Shown: in pieces, positions 46,294 to 53,940 of the stretch
How the letters are laid out: the number at the start of each line of letters is the position of its first letter
Numbering within the stretch: the stretch's first letter is position 1
Assembly (NCBI RefSeq): GCF_037076345.1
Contig: NZ_AP024702.1
Span: forward strand, 3,968,001-4,032,000
Length of the DNA: 64,000 bases
Direction of reading: 5' to 3'
DNA from: Haloferula helveola
GTDB taxonomy: Bacteria; Verrucomicrobiota; Verrucomicrobiia; Verrucomicrobiales; Akkermansiaceae
Notes under the pieces: generated by a model
Seen by the model: only the letters and a program-made list of their open reading frames with translations
What the model was told of the DNA's origin: nothing
Database searches by the model: none
Translations under genes and position numbers: made by a program

Positions 46294-47145
46294 ATGAAAA
46301 CCAGCCAATGGGCTGCCGTGCCGGCAGCTATCGCCATGATCACCTGTGCGATCATCTCGTCCGGTCCCGCGCTTGCCCAAAGCAGCAACGCTGGCGGAAG
46401 TAAGAAAGCCGATCCGCTCTATCCGGTTGGCAGCCTCGACGCGTATCCGACCTTGGTTCAGACCGGGACTCACCCGACTCTGACTTGGGCGATTCAGTAT
46501 CCGGAGACCTTCGAGGAAATCCTGCGCCGCGATGGCGTTTGCATGGAGCTGCGGGTTCTCGGCGCGCCGAGCATCCTTGGCTATCAGTCGAACGGAAAGC
46601 CGAACTATGCCTACGTCCAGGCCGAGGTGAATATCGGTGACGGAAACTGGGTTCGGTTCTTCTACGATACCCATGAGTGGGTTCAGCCCAATTGGACCTA
46701 CGCCACCGCGAAGACCATCGCCGGCGTTCGTCCGCACTTCCGCGGCCGGGTCTACAATAACGGGTGGTTGCCCTATCAAACGACGGGTACGGGTTCGCCC
46801 GAGGCGGTGGCGCTAACGGCCGGCGATCCGCTCCCGCAGTACGTTCCGGCGATCCAGCGAGGTGAAATCGCGAGCTTTCTTCAGCCCTACGTCGATGCGG
46901 GTGGCTACGTGAAGATTGGCCCGAAGGAACAGCTGATCCTGTTTGAACTGGAAACGACCGACCGGACCTCACCGAAATACGACATGCAGGACCTCGTGAT
47001 CCTCGCGACAGCAGACTACTGCAAGAACAACAACGGCCACGGTAACAACTGGGACGGTGTTGATGTCTCGAATCCGGGGAATGGTCGTGGCGGTCCGAAC
47101 AGCGAAGAGGATCCCTCAGGCGAAATCGACGACGAGAAGAAGTAA
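46294..47145 (+). CDS. Exported protein of the pseudopilin region, unknown function
   Basis: 283 residues with a clear signal peptide (MKTSQWAAVPAAIAMITCAIISSGPALAQ). The body begins PLYPVGSLDAYPTLVQTGTHPTLTWAIQYPE and contains ELRVLGAP, YVQAEVNIGDG, PYVDAGGYVKIGPKEQLILFEL and DMQDLVILATADYC, a layout I associate with uncharacterised verrucomicrobial exported proteins found next to pseudopilin-like genes (recollection, not a search). The C-terminus is Asn/Gly-rich and acidic. It probably lies in one transcription unit with the next two genes (22 bp to the next start). Confidence 0.7.
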   Translation: MKTSQWAAVPAAIAMITCAIISSGPALAQSSNAGGSKKADPLYPVGSLDAYPTLVQTGTHPTLTWAIQYPETFEEILRRDGVCMELRVLGAPSILGYQSNGKPNYAYVQAEVNIGDGNWVRFFYDTHEWVQPNWTYATAKTIAGVRPHFRGRVYNNGWLPYQTTGTGSPEAVALTAGDPLPQYVPAIQRGEIASFLQPYVDAGGYVKIGPKEQLILFELETTDRTSPKYDMQDLVILATADYCKNNNGHGNNWDGVDVSNPGNGRGGPNSEEDPSGEIDDEKK

Positions 47146-47167
47146 CCCCGTCTGTTTATTGATCACT

Positions 47168-47764
47168 ATGAAAGCGCTCTACCTCAGTGCCATTGGCATC
47201 GCTCTAGGCTCCTCGGCCATTGCCCAGGAACGCTGCTGCCAGCCAGGCAGCAACACCCCAAGGGTGTTCCGCGATGCGGCGACTCATGATACAATCGTCG
47301 GTAACGCGAGGCCGCGCCCGAATCCGATCTCTTCCATGCGCCGCGTCGTGATGCCCGAGGAAGTAAAGGTGTCCGAGGCTCCGAAGCCGGAGAGTATTCT
47401 TGCAAGGTCGGAGGTGCTTTATCGCGGAAACATCGCCACTCTCATTCCCAAGCGCGCTGTGCTTCACCTTCCTTCCGGTCTTCGCGGGGCACTGGCTCGT
47501 CCGGCGGAGGGACAAGGCGTCAAGTTCGTGCAGTGGTCGCAGTTCTATGCCGCGAACCGGAGCTGGATCCGCACCGTCGAAGTTACCCGGGCCCAGGCCG
47601 AGGGCATGGAGGCCATGCCTGAGGAGACCGTGGAGAAATTCAAAGAGAGCCGCGAGATGATCGTGGCGACCTACCAGACTGGCCCGATTTCGGTGATGCC
47701 GGTCAAAGAGCCGGAAGCCGCAACCGCCACGACCGACGAAACCACAACTGCCGTTGAACGATGA
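47168..47764 (+). CDS. Exported protein of the pseudopilin region, unknown function
   Basis: 198 residues from the ATG at 47168; the signal peptide MKALYLSAIGIALGSSAIAQ starts here, so the open frame from 47057 is not used. The mature protein is a small domain with ARSEVLYRGNIATLIPKRAVLHLP and KFVQWSQFYAANRSWIRTVEVTRAQA, then a Thr/Glu/Ala-rich tail. Its stop overlaps the next start by four bases (ATGA), a sign of translational coupling. No recognised family. Confidence 0.7.
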   Translation: MKALYLSAIGIALGSSAIAQERCCQPGSNTPRVFRDAATHDTIVGNARPRPNPISSMRRVVMPEEVKVSEAPKPESILARSEVLYRGNIATLIPKRAVLHLPSGLRGALARPAEGQGVKFVQWSQFYAANRSWIRTVEVTRAQAEGMEAMPEETVEKFKESREMIVATYQTGPISVMPVKEPEAATATTDETTTAVER

Positions 47765-48780
47765 AAAGCCTGATTCCTTGTGTCGCCATTGCCGCCTCTG
47801 TTTCATTGGCAGATGCCCAGACTTACACCAACTTCATTCGCCAAATCCAGGTGAACTCCGGGGCGGAGTGGCAGGTGCCCGTCGATCAGGAGGGGCAGCA
47901 GCTCTCACCGCTTCCGATCGATCCGGGTGGAGCCCGTTTCGAACTCTGGACGGTCGACAACGATCAAGTGATCGATTTCCTGCTCGACCAGCGCTACGTC
48001 GGTTCCTACGTCCCGCAGGCTTCCATCACGATTATCAGCGAAGACCCGTATCAAACGATTCCCCGGACTCGTGCGGACCGGCCCTTTACCGTTGAGATCG
48101 ATCTGGATGGAATGCTCTCCGATCCCTCGGCGCCGATGGCGGCCCGCATGGTGAAGCTTCATCAGCACGTCCAGAGTTACGGAGAAGATGGTGTTGGTGA
48201 CGACATCGATCGGGATGATGCGTCGATGATCGCGGAGAGCTATATTGATGAAAACGGGAAAGTGACCCTCACCTACAACCTCACTTCAGTGCCCGGTGAT
48301 GATCGATCCAAGGTTCGGGGCGAAGAGCGATTCACGGTCTTCTCCCTTCCGGACTACATGGTTCCCGAGCAGGTGATTTCCTCGAAGACCGTCCAGATCT
48401 GGCCGGTTGCCGACGGTTCGCTGTCGGGGGTCGTGGATGGCGACAACCTTCGCTTCAACACGCCGACCCTGACGGTCACATTGAATGATCTGTACCCCAA
48501 CTCGAGGACCTACGCCCATGCCTACATGGGGACTCCGGCTTTGGGGACGGCAGGCACCATCATTCCGGGGACCGCCGTGAATATCAACGATGCCGTGCCA
48601 CAGGATCGTGTCCTTACCATCAAGGACTGGGACCAGATCATCACCGATAGTGGGCAGTGGACGATCGAGTTGCTGACGGAGACGCCATTCGGAATCGACC
48701 GCCTCGACTACGTCACGTTCAACATCAACCGTGACATTTCGGTCAACGGCACGGTGACGACCATCGAGATTTCCGACTAG
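47761..48780 (+). CDS. Exported protein of the pseudopilin region, unknown function
   Basis: 339 residues with a signal peptide (MKSLIPCVAIAASVSLADAQ). The body is beta-rich: IRQIQVNSGAEWQVPV, FELWTVDNDQVIDFLLDQRYVGSYVPQASITI, RADRPFTVEIDLDGM, LTYNLTS, ending in a strand-rich segment TFNINRDISVNGTVTTIEI. It reads like a secreted beta-sandwich or pilus-associated ligand. The start is coupled (ATGA overlap) to the preceding gene. A hairpin-like run of G and C lies just after the stop. Confidence 0.7.
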   Translation: MKSLIPCVAIAASVSLADAQTYTNFIRQIQVNSGAEWQVPVDQEGQQLSPLPIDPGGARFELWTVDNDQVIDFLLDQRYVGSYVPQASITIISEDPYQTIPRTRADRPFTVEIDLDGMLSDPSAPMAARMVKLHQHVQSYGEDGVGDDIDRDDASMIAESYIDENGKVTLTYNLTSVPGDDRSKVRGEERFTVFSLPDYMVPEQVISSKTVQIWPVADGSLSGVVDGDNLRFNTPTLTVTLNDLYPNSRTYAHAYMGTPALGTAGTIIPGTAVNINDAVPQDRVLTIKDWDQIITDSGQWTIELLTETPFGIDRLDYVTFNINRDISVNGTVTTIEISD

Positions 48781-48799
48781 TAGAAAGCAGCTGAGCTCA

Positions 48800-48842
48800 G
48801 GGGGGTGTCATGAATGACCTACTTTCCATCGGCACTCCCCCC
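48800..48842. terminator. Possible terminator between convergent genes
   Basis: GGGGGG (48800-48805) can pair with CCCCCC (48837-48842) with a long loop. A perfect palindrome CTGAGCTCAG (48791-48800) sits at the 5' side. It spans the gap between a + stop (48780) and a - stop (48819). There is no U-run, so this is weak. Confidence 0.3.
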
Positions 48843-49415
48843 TCCGGCCGGTTTGGACTCGATACGTTGCCGGAGATTGTCGTTCCGGTAGATCAGGGAG
48901 AACGTTGCCTGACGGGACTTCCGCAGAAGGTCCTCCACTTCGGTGAAGGCAAGCAGGAGGAAGAGGCCGCGTACCGGCTCACGGTGGAACGAGAGGGTAC
49001 GGGTGGTGAAACGGTCCTCGGTTTTCCGTTGCTGTTGATTGGCGGTGAGGGGGCCGAATTCCACGCCAAGTTTGCGTTTCATGGTGTTGAACTCCGCCTC
49101 AATCGCTTCAGCTCCCTTTCCGGGGTCACCGTAGTGAACGGTTACTTCGATCAGCTTCCCGTCGATGAACCTGGCCTCCACCGCCCGTGCCTCGGAATCG
49201 GGCAAGGGGGCGGCAGGCCGCTCGATCCGGAAGACTCTCAACTCGGGCGACTTCCCGGGCATGGTGATTTGGACGTCGAGTTCGTGGCGCCCGGCCCAGT
49301 CGAGGAGTTTGGTCGGAGAGTCACCCCACTTGAGCCCGAAAGGCGGCTCGAGGATGGCTTGGCCGTGGGCGATAGGCATCAGGAAAAGCCAGAACAGGAG
49401 AAGCGCTTTCGGCAT
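48819..49415 (-). CDS. Exported protein of unknown function on the opposite strand inside the pseudopilin region
   Basis: 198 residues from the ATG at 49415, which opens a signal peptide (MPKALLLFWLFLMPIAHGQA); the open frame continues upstream to 49907 only as an antisense shadow. The body starts PPFGLKWGDSPTKLLDWA and contains DGKLIEVTVHYGDPG and FGPLTANQQQRKTEDRFTTRTLSF, resembling the second half of the SHD1-domain protein at 59028-59780 (a similar CFGDNRKEVEQKL start and GKLHENW-type helix). It is divergent from the first GspI-like gene (9 bp between starts), and this is the point where the tandem block begins. Confidence 0.65.
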   Translation of the reverse strand: MPKALLLFWLFLMPIAHGQAILEPPFGLKWGDSPTKLLDWAGRHELDVQITMPGKSPELRVFRIERPAAPLPDSEARAVEARFIDGKLIEVTVHYGDPGKGAEAIEAEFNTMKRKLGVEFGPLTANQQQRKTEDRFTTRTLSFHREPVRGLFLLLAFTEVEDLLRKSRQATFSLIYRNDNLRQRIESKPAGGGSADGK

Positions 49416-49424
49416 GCGCGGAGC

Positions 49425-49910
49425 ATGCCCGCGGCGCGTCGCCGAAACAAGCGCGGTCGTGGCGGCTGGGTTCTGCTTGAGGCGACGTATGCGCTGACGT
49501 TCCTGACGGGGCTTTCGCTGATTTTGCTGAAGCTCGCGATGAACATCACGGCACCGCGGCAGTGGACGCTGCAGCAGACGGTCAGCGACGCGTATCTGAC
49601 CTATGAGAAGGCCTGGGCCCAGCGTCTTCCATATGCGGACCTCCTTGCTGTTGACTCGCCGTGGCCGGCGTATCCGGCGAAGTCCGAGGAGACGGTGGAA
49701 CTGGGCAAGCTGCCCGGCGGGGCTGCGGTGGAGGGCAAGGTGATCCGGACACGGATTCCGGATTCGATCAATTTTCCGGTGGATGGCGGATCGGGCACGA
49801 CGGTGACCAATCCTGCGGGGATGAAGGTGTGGAAGTTCCAGAGCCTGCTGGTCTACGAGATCGGCGGGCGTGACTACGTGAAGAGCCGGACCGTGATCCG
49901 ATCGCAATGA
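49425..49910 (+). CDS. GspI-like minor pseudopilin, cassette copy 1
   Basis: 161 residues from the ATG at 49425. A basic leader (MPAARRRNKRGRG) precedes the prepilin cleavage site G|WVLLEATYALTFLTGLSLILL. Glu lies at position +5 after the Gly and is followed by a 20-residue hydrophobic helix, as in type IV prepilins and T2SS pseudopilins. The rest is a small soluble domain (WTLQQTVSDAYLTYEKAWAQRLPY...). The order with the next two genes matches GspI-GspJ-GspK, the tip trimer of T2SS. It begins 9 bp from the opposite-strand gene start, so its promoter must overlap that gene. It differs from copy 2 by 11 bases, one amino-acid change (Arg/Cys). The function call is inference from architecture. 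Confidence 0.72.
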   Translation: MPAARRRNKRGRGGWVLLEATYALTFLTGLSLILLKLAMNITAPRQWTLQQTVSDAYLTYEKAWAQRLPYADLLAVDSPWPAYPAKSEETVELGKLPGGAAVEGKVIRTRIPDSINFPVDGGSGTTVTNPAGMKVWKFQSLLVYEIGGRDYVKSRTVIRSQ

Positions 49911-50623
49911 TGAGGACGACCCCGAAGACGCGCCGCCGGTGCGGTGGCTACACGCTGATGGAACTGTCGCTGGCGATGGCGGTGGGGATCCTTGTGGCGG
50001 GGATGTCGCTGATGCTCTTCAACCAGCAGATGGCGTTCATCCGGATCTTCCGGGCTCAGGACTTCCTGACGCGCGAGGCGCCGCTGATCAACAACTACGT
50101 GATCCGTGTGATCGGCACGGCGGAGAGCTACGCGCTGTACAAGGACATGGACTCGATGCGCAACGGCGACGGAGCGGTGCTCGAGCACGCGACGGTGCTG
50201 GTCCTGCGGTTCAAGGAGGCGGACGGAACGAAGCGGGCGTCGATCCTGTCGTTCGAGGATCCGGGGACGGGCAGCGGGCTCTACTACACGGTGATTCCCG
50301 ATAGCGGGGTGCTGGGCGCGCCCGACTGGGCGGTGAGCAAGCAGCCCGAGGCGGTGAAGTTCGCGGTGGAGCAGGGAGTGCTGCGGATGCGCCTGTCGGG
50401 ACCCAACGGCGAGGAGCTTGTGTATTCGGGAACCCAACAACTGTAACGGTCATGAAGAACTTGAAGATGGAATCGAAGCGCAAGCGCGCGCCGCGGGGCT
50501 ACGCGTCGTATGTGACGGTGCTGACGCTTGGGATCATCGTTTTGGTGATGCTGCTCAACAGCTACCGGACGTCGATCCGGGCGCACGCGGCGCAGAAGGA
50601 GGTCACGCTTCGCATCGACTATG
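49444..50623 (+). repeat. Tandem repeat block, copy 1 (GspI-like, GspJ-like, start of GspK-like)
   Basis: This 1180-bp block recurs at 52761-53940 with constant offset 3317 bp. I count about 18 differences (about 98.5% identity). They are clustered: eight lie within 49631-49677 and five within 50034-50085. The repeat ends sharply at the codon for the 57th residue of the third gene. Confidence 0.9.
49907..50446 (+). CDS. GspJ-like minor pseudopilin, cassette copy 1
   Basis: 179 residues; the start overlaps the previous stop by four bases (ATGA), a coupled pair. Prepilin motif G|YTLMELSLAMAVGILVAGM with Glu at +5, after a basic leader (MMRTTPKTRRRCG). The soluble part is a beta-rich domain with VLVLRFKEADGTKRASILSFEDPGTGSGLYYTVIP and VLRMRLSGPNGEELVYSG. 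Position and motif fit a GspJ-like subunit. Six bases differ from copy 2, causing one residue change (His/Asp in LE-H/D-ATVLVL). Confidence 0.72.
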   Translation: MMRTTPKTRRRCGGYTLMELSLAMAVGILVAGMSLMLFNQQMAFIRIFRAQDFLTREAPLINNYVIRVIGTAESYALYKDMDSMRNGDGAVLEHATVLVLRFKEADGTKRASILSFEDPGTGSGLYYTVIPDSGVLGAPDWAVSKQPEAVKFAVEQGVLRMRLSGPNGEELVYSGTQQL

Positions 50624-52620
50624 CCGACAAGGAGGATGAGATTCTCCGCGCGGTTGTGAATCTGACTCCGAACCGGGCAATCCGGGCAATGACGCATGAG
50701 TCGGACGCCACATCGGCGAGTCGCAACCCCCTGCGTTGGGGCAACATCTTTTCGGACGCCTTGGACCAAGTGAATGCCAGAGAGTCGGTGGCGACCGCAA
50801 TGCTCAACAATTTCGGGCTGCAGGACGCTCGGGTGGCGAATACCGGCGATACCGCGTTTCCCAACGTGAATGCCGTGTTCGACGCGATCGAGCCTGAGTC
50901 GGGATACGTCGCGCCGGGTATTGGCCGGAGTCTCGGCGCCGGATTTCCTGCCCCTCTTGAGACTGCCAATGTGGATATCATCAACGATGATCGGGTCTTT
51001 CCCATCATCAGCCGCCAAAAGATCTATGGTCCACTTGCCGCAGGCGAGGTGGGGCTTCCGGTGGATGAGTATCCCGAGTTCAATCTGATCTCATTTCCCG
51101 AGATCCGCTTCAGCTACACCGAGCCGGGCCAGCCCTTCGTTGCGAAGAGGAATTGGTGGGCCTTCAGCCTCGATTTGGCGGATGCCGACGATCATCTGAC
51201 CGGTTTGGATCGAATGGAGCGAGACTTCATCATCTCGATCTATGAGATCCCGTCGCAGCTTGCGATTTCCGCCGAAGCTTTCGCCATCCTGGGTCAACAC
51301 GAGGACGGGAGCATGTGGGAAAACGCCTCGGTCGAAGGGGCGGTTTTCGCGACCCGGGCAAAAGTCGAGGAGGGGATGGATTTGTCCCGGATTTCGGGGC
51401 GGCGAGGCCTTGAGTTCGGAGATGGAGTGAAAATCGACAGCAAGGCGGTCGCCAGTGATCCATTCGCTCCGGGGGTGAGGGAAAAGTTCGAAATCGATTA
51501 CGGCGAGTTCCTGCCGGTGTCTCTGGCTTCGGAAGCCGGACGTGCGGCATTTCTTCCGATTAACCGCGGTCCCGACTTCTTCGACCGGTACTCCCATAGC
51601 CCGGAAACCAACACGGTTTCTCCGACCACGTGGAACGATTACTCCGTGGGTGCGATGCAGTGTGCCATGAGGTTGGACGTCACCGAGGTCGCGGGTGAAT
51701 TCGACAAGACTCCTACCGAGTTGCGGTTCCAGTATTTCAAGGGAGGAACCCGGCAATCGGTTGATATCTCGTTGATTCCGGATCCGGCGACAGGACTGCC
51801 GCCCGGATACATCTACTGCTGCGACGAGGATGAGATGGTGAACTTTCCTTATCCGGTGGATGTAGCCTACGGCAAGAATGGCAGCTACTATTACGAGGAG
51901 GCCGTTGTCGGCGACATCACCTTCAACAACGCCCGCTTCGGCGACCCTCTTGTCGGAACGTTCAAGGCTGGTTATTTCAAGCCAAGTTTTCCGTGGAACG
52001 TGAGCCTTCTTCACGAGGAAAAATGGTGCATCGAGATCTACCCGGAACGATTCAAGAAGTTCCTTGAGCTGCTTGGGGGTGATTCGCTGGCGGTGAACCA
52101 CTCCGTGGCGGTGAATGTCGATCACCGTAGCAACGCAGACATAGCAAAGCCGTCGATTCCCTGCGCCGAACACGACTATGGCGTCATCCTAAAGGAATGC
52201 GCAGATCTGACGAGTTTCACCGAGGGATTCTCGCTGGTCACGAACCTGCGACTGTATATCGCAGATGACTTCAATACGGCTACGATACCCCCACCCGCTG
52301 GATCGGGGATACCGGATCCCTTCTATCCACCATCTTCGCTTTTTGCTCCCGAGAAACGTTATGGTGCCGAGACCAATCCCCTGAGGCTGAAAATCGGAGG
52401 TCAAGTGGGTAGTTTGGCAGGGGATACCGGCGAGTCCGGTCAAAAAGTCCATTTGCTGGATCTCAGAGACGCAACGGAGGCGGACATGGCCCATGATCGC
52501 ATTGAAGTCAATCTGACCCAGATCCGTCACCCGGAGGCCTTGCCACCGATCACGATGATGAACTGGCTGATCATGGTCGAGGAGCGGCGAGCTGAGTTCT
52601 ACGTGGCGCAAAGCCCTTAG
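50452..52620 (+). CDS. GspK-like large minor pseudopilin, variable body, copy 1
   Basis: 722 residues. A basic leader (MKNLKMESKRKRAPR) precedes G|YASYVTVLTLGIIVLVM, a prepilin-like helix lacking Glu at +5, as in GspK. The first 57 residues are identical to copy 2; from residue 58 the two proteins differ at about half of positions. The large body has strong conserved blocks also in copy 2: FPEIRFSYTEPGQPFVAKRNWWAF, SIYEIPSQLAISAEAF, RISGRRGLE, FLPVSLASEAGRAAFLPINRG, DVAYGKNGSYYYEE, NARFGDPLVGTFKAGYFKP and GFSLVTNLRLYIADDFN. No known ectodomain family recognised. This body may present a ligand at the filament tip. Codon third positions are more AT-rich than in the constant part. Confidence 0.72.
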   Translation: MKNLKMESKRKRAPRGYASYVTVLTLGIIVLVMLLNSYRTSIRAHAAQKEVTLRIDYADKEDEILRAVVNLTPNRAIRAMTHESDATSASRNPLRWGNIFSDALDQVNARESVATAMLNNFGLQDARVANTGDTAFPNVNAVFDAIEPESGYVAPGIGRSLGAGFPAPLETANVDIINDDRVFPIISRQKIYGPLAAGEVGLPVDEYPEFNLISFPEIRFSYTEPGQPFVAKRNWWAFSLDLADADDHLTGLDRMERDFIISIYEIPSQLAISAEAFAILGQHEDGSMWENASVEGAVFATRAKVEEGMDLSRISGRRGLEFGDGVKIDSKAVASDPFAPGVREKFEIDYGEFLPVSLASEAGRAAFLPINRGPDFFDRYSHSPETNTVSPTTWNDYSVGAMQCAMRLDVTEVAGEFDKTPTELRFQYFKGGTRQSVDISLIPDPATGLPPGYIYCCDEDEMVNFPYPVDVAYGKNGSYYYEEAVVGDITFNNARFGDPLVGTFKAGYFKPSFPWNVSLLHEEKWCIEIYPERFKKFLELLGGDSLAVNHSVAVNVDHRSNADIAKPSIPCAEHDYGVILKECADLTSFTEGFSLVTNLRLYIADDFNTATIPPPAGSGIPDPFYPPSSLFAPEKRYGAETNPLRLKIGGQVGSLAGDTGESGQKVHLLDLRDATEADMAHDRIEVNLTQIRHPEALPPITMMNWLIMVEERRAEFYVAQSP

Positions 52621-52684
52621 AATCAGCAAATCCCCGCGATCACGTGGGTTGTCATTTGGTGGGCTTTTGGTTAAGCTCCCTTAA

Positions 52685-53227
52685 ATGTTCAGCCTTCCGT
52701 CCCTCTCAGAATCTGCCCGTCGCACCCGACCGAGCAGCTTGAGGCGTCGTCGACGCCGTCGAAACAAGCGTGGTTGTGGCGGCTGGGTTCTGCTTGAGGC
52801 GACGTATGCGCTGACGTTCCTGACGGGGCTTTCGCTGATTCTGCTGAAGCTCGCGATGAACATCACGGCACCGCGGCAGTGGACGCTGCAGCAGACGGTC
52901 AGCGACGCGTATCTGACCTATGAGAAGGCCTGGGCCCAGCGTCTTCCGTATGCGGACCTGCTTGCGGTGGACTCGCCATGGCCCGCCTATCCCGCGAAGT
53001 CCGAGGAGACGGTGGAACTGGGCAAGCTGCCCGGCGGGGCTGCGGTGGAGGGCAAGGTGATCCGGACACGGATTCCGGATTCGATCAATTTTCCGGTGGA
53101 TGGCGGATCGGGCACGACGGTGACCAATCCTGCGGGGATGAAGGTGTGGAAGTTCCAGAGCCTGCTGGTCTACGAGATCGGCGGGCGTGACTACGTGAAG
53201 AGCCGGACCGTGATCCGATCGCAATGA
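52685..53227 (+). CDS. GspI-like minor pseudopilin, cassette copy 2
   Basis: 180 residues from the ATG at 52685 or 162 residues from the TTG at 52739; the second matches the leader length of copy 1 better. Long Arg run (RRRRRRRNKRGCG), then G|WVLLEATYALTFLTGLSLILL, with Glu at +5. The mature part is identical to copy 1 except for one Arg/Cys change before the cleavage site. A 64-bp gap follows the first GspK-like stop. No Shine-Dalgarno visible. Confidence 0.72.
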   Translation: MFSLPSLSESARRTRPSSLRRRRRRRNKRGCGGWVLLEATYALTFLTGLSLILLKLAMNITAPRQWTLQQTVSDAYLTYEKAWAQRLPYADLLAVDSPWPAYPAKSEETVELGKLPGGAAVEGKVIRTRIPDSINFPVDGGSGTTVTNPAGMKVWKFQSLLVYEIGGRDYVKSRTVIRSQ

Positions 53228-53940
53228 TGAGGACGACCCCGAAGACGCGCCGCCGGTGCGGTGGCTACACGCTGATGGAACTGTCGCTGGCGATGGCGGT
53301 GGGGATCCTTGTGGCGGGGATGTCGCTGATGCTCTTCAACCAGCAGATGGCATTCATCCGGATCTTCCGGGCGCAGGATTTCCTGACGCGCGAAGCCCCG
53401 CTGATCAACAACTACGTGATCCGTGTGATCGGCACGGCGGAGAGCTACGCGCTGTACAAGGACATGGACTCGATGCGCAACGGCGACGGAGCGGTGCTCG
53501 AGGACGCGACGGTGCTGGTCCTGCGGTTCAAGGAGGCGGACGGAACGAAGCGGGCGTCGATCCTGTCGTTCGAGGATCCGGGGACGGGCAGCGGGCTCTA
53601 CTACACGGTGATTCCCGATAGCGGGGTGCTGGGCGCGCCCGACTGGGCGGTGAGCAAGCAGCCCGAGGCGGTGAAGTTCGCGGTGGAGCAGGGAGTGCTG
53701 CGGATGCGCCTGTCGGGACCCAACGGCGAGGAGCTTGTGTATTCGGGAACCCAACAACTGTAACGGTCATGAAGAACTTGAAGATGGAATCGAAGCGCAA
53801 GCGCGCGCCGCGGGGCTACGCGTCGTATGTGACGGTGCTGACGCTTGGGATCATCGTTTTGGTGATGCTGCTCAACAGCTACCGGACGTCGATCCGGGCG
53901 CACGCTGCGCAGAAGGAGGTCACGCTTCGCATCGACTATG
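52761..53940 (+). repeat. Tandem repeat block, copy 2
   Basis: Second copy of the 1180-bp block (see 49444-50623). It starts inside the Arg-rich leader of the GspI-like gene and ends at base 53940 (GACTATG); beyond it the sequence shares no clear nucleotide match with copy 1. Clean ends at the same position in both copies. Confidence 0.9.
53224..53763 (+). CDS. GspJ-like minor pseudopilin, cassette copy 2
   Basis: 179 residues with the same coupled ATGA start and the same prepilin motif (G|YTLMELSLAMAVGILVAGM, Glu at +5) as copy 1. Only one residue differs (Asp instead of His in the LE-D-ATVLVL segment). The synonymous differences cluster around 53351-53402. Selection for near identity or recent gene conversion would explain this. 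Confidence 0.72.
   Translation: MMRTTPKTRRRCGGYTLMELSLAMAVGILVAGMSLMLFNQQMAFIRIFRAQDFLTREAPLINNYVIRVIGTAESYALYKDMDSMRNGDGAVLEDATVLVLRFKEADGTKRASILSFEDPGTGSGLYYTVIPDSGVLGAPDWAVSKQPEAVKFAVEQGVLRMRLSGPNGEELVYSGTQQL

Noticed and set aside
48810-49424. Long 5' extension of the GspI-like gene
   Set aside because: It lies entirely antisense to the exported gene at 48819-49415 and gives no prepilin leader; the ATG at 49425 fits the copy-2 leader.
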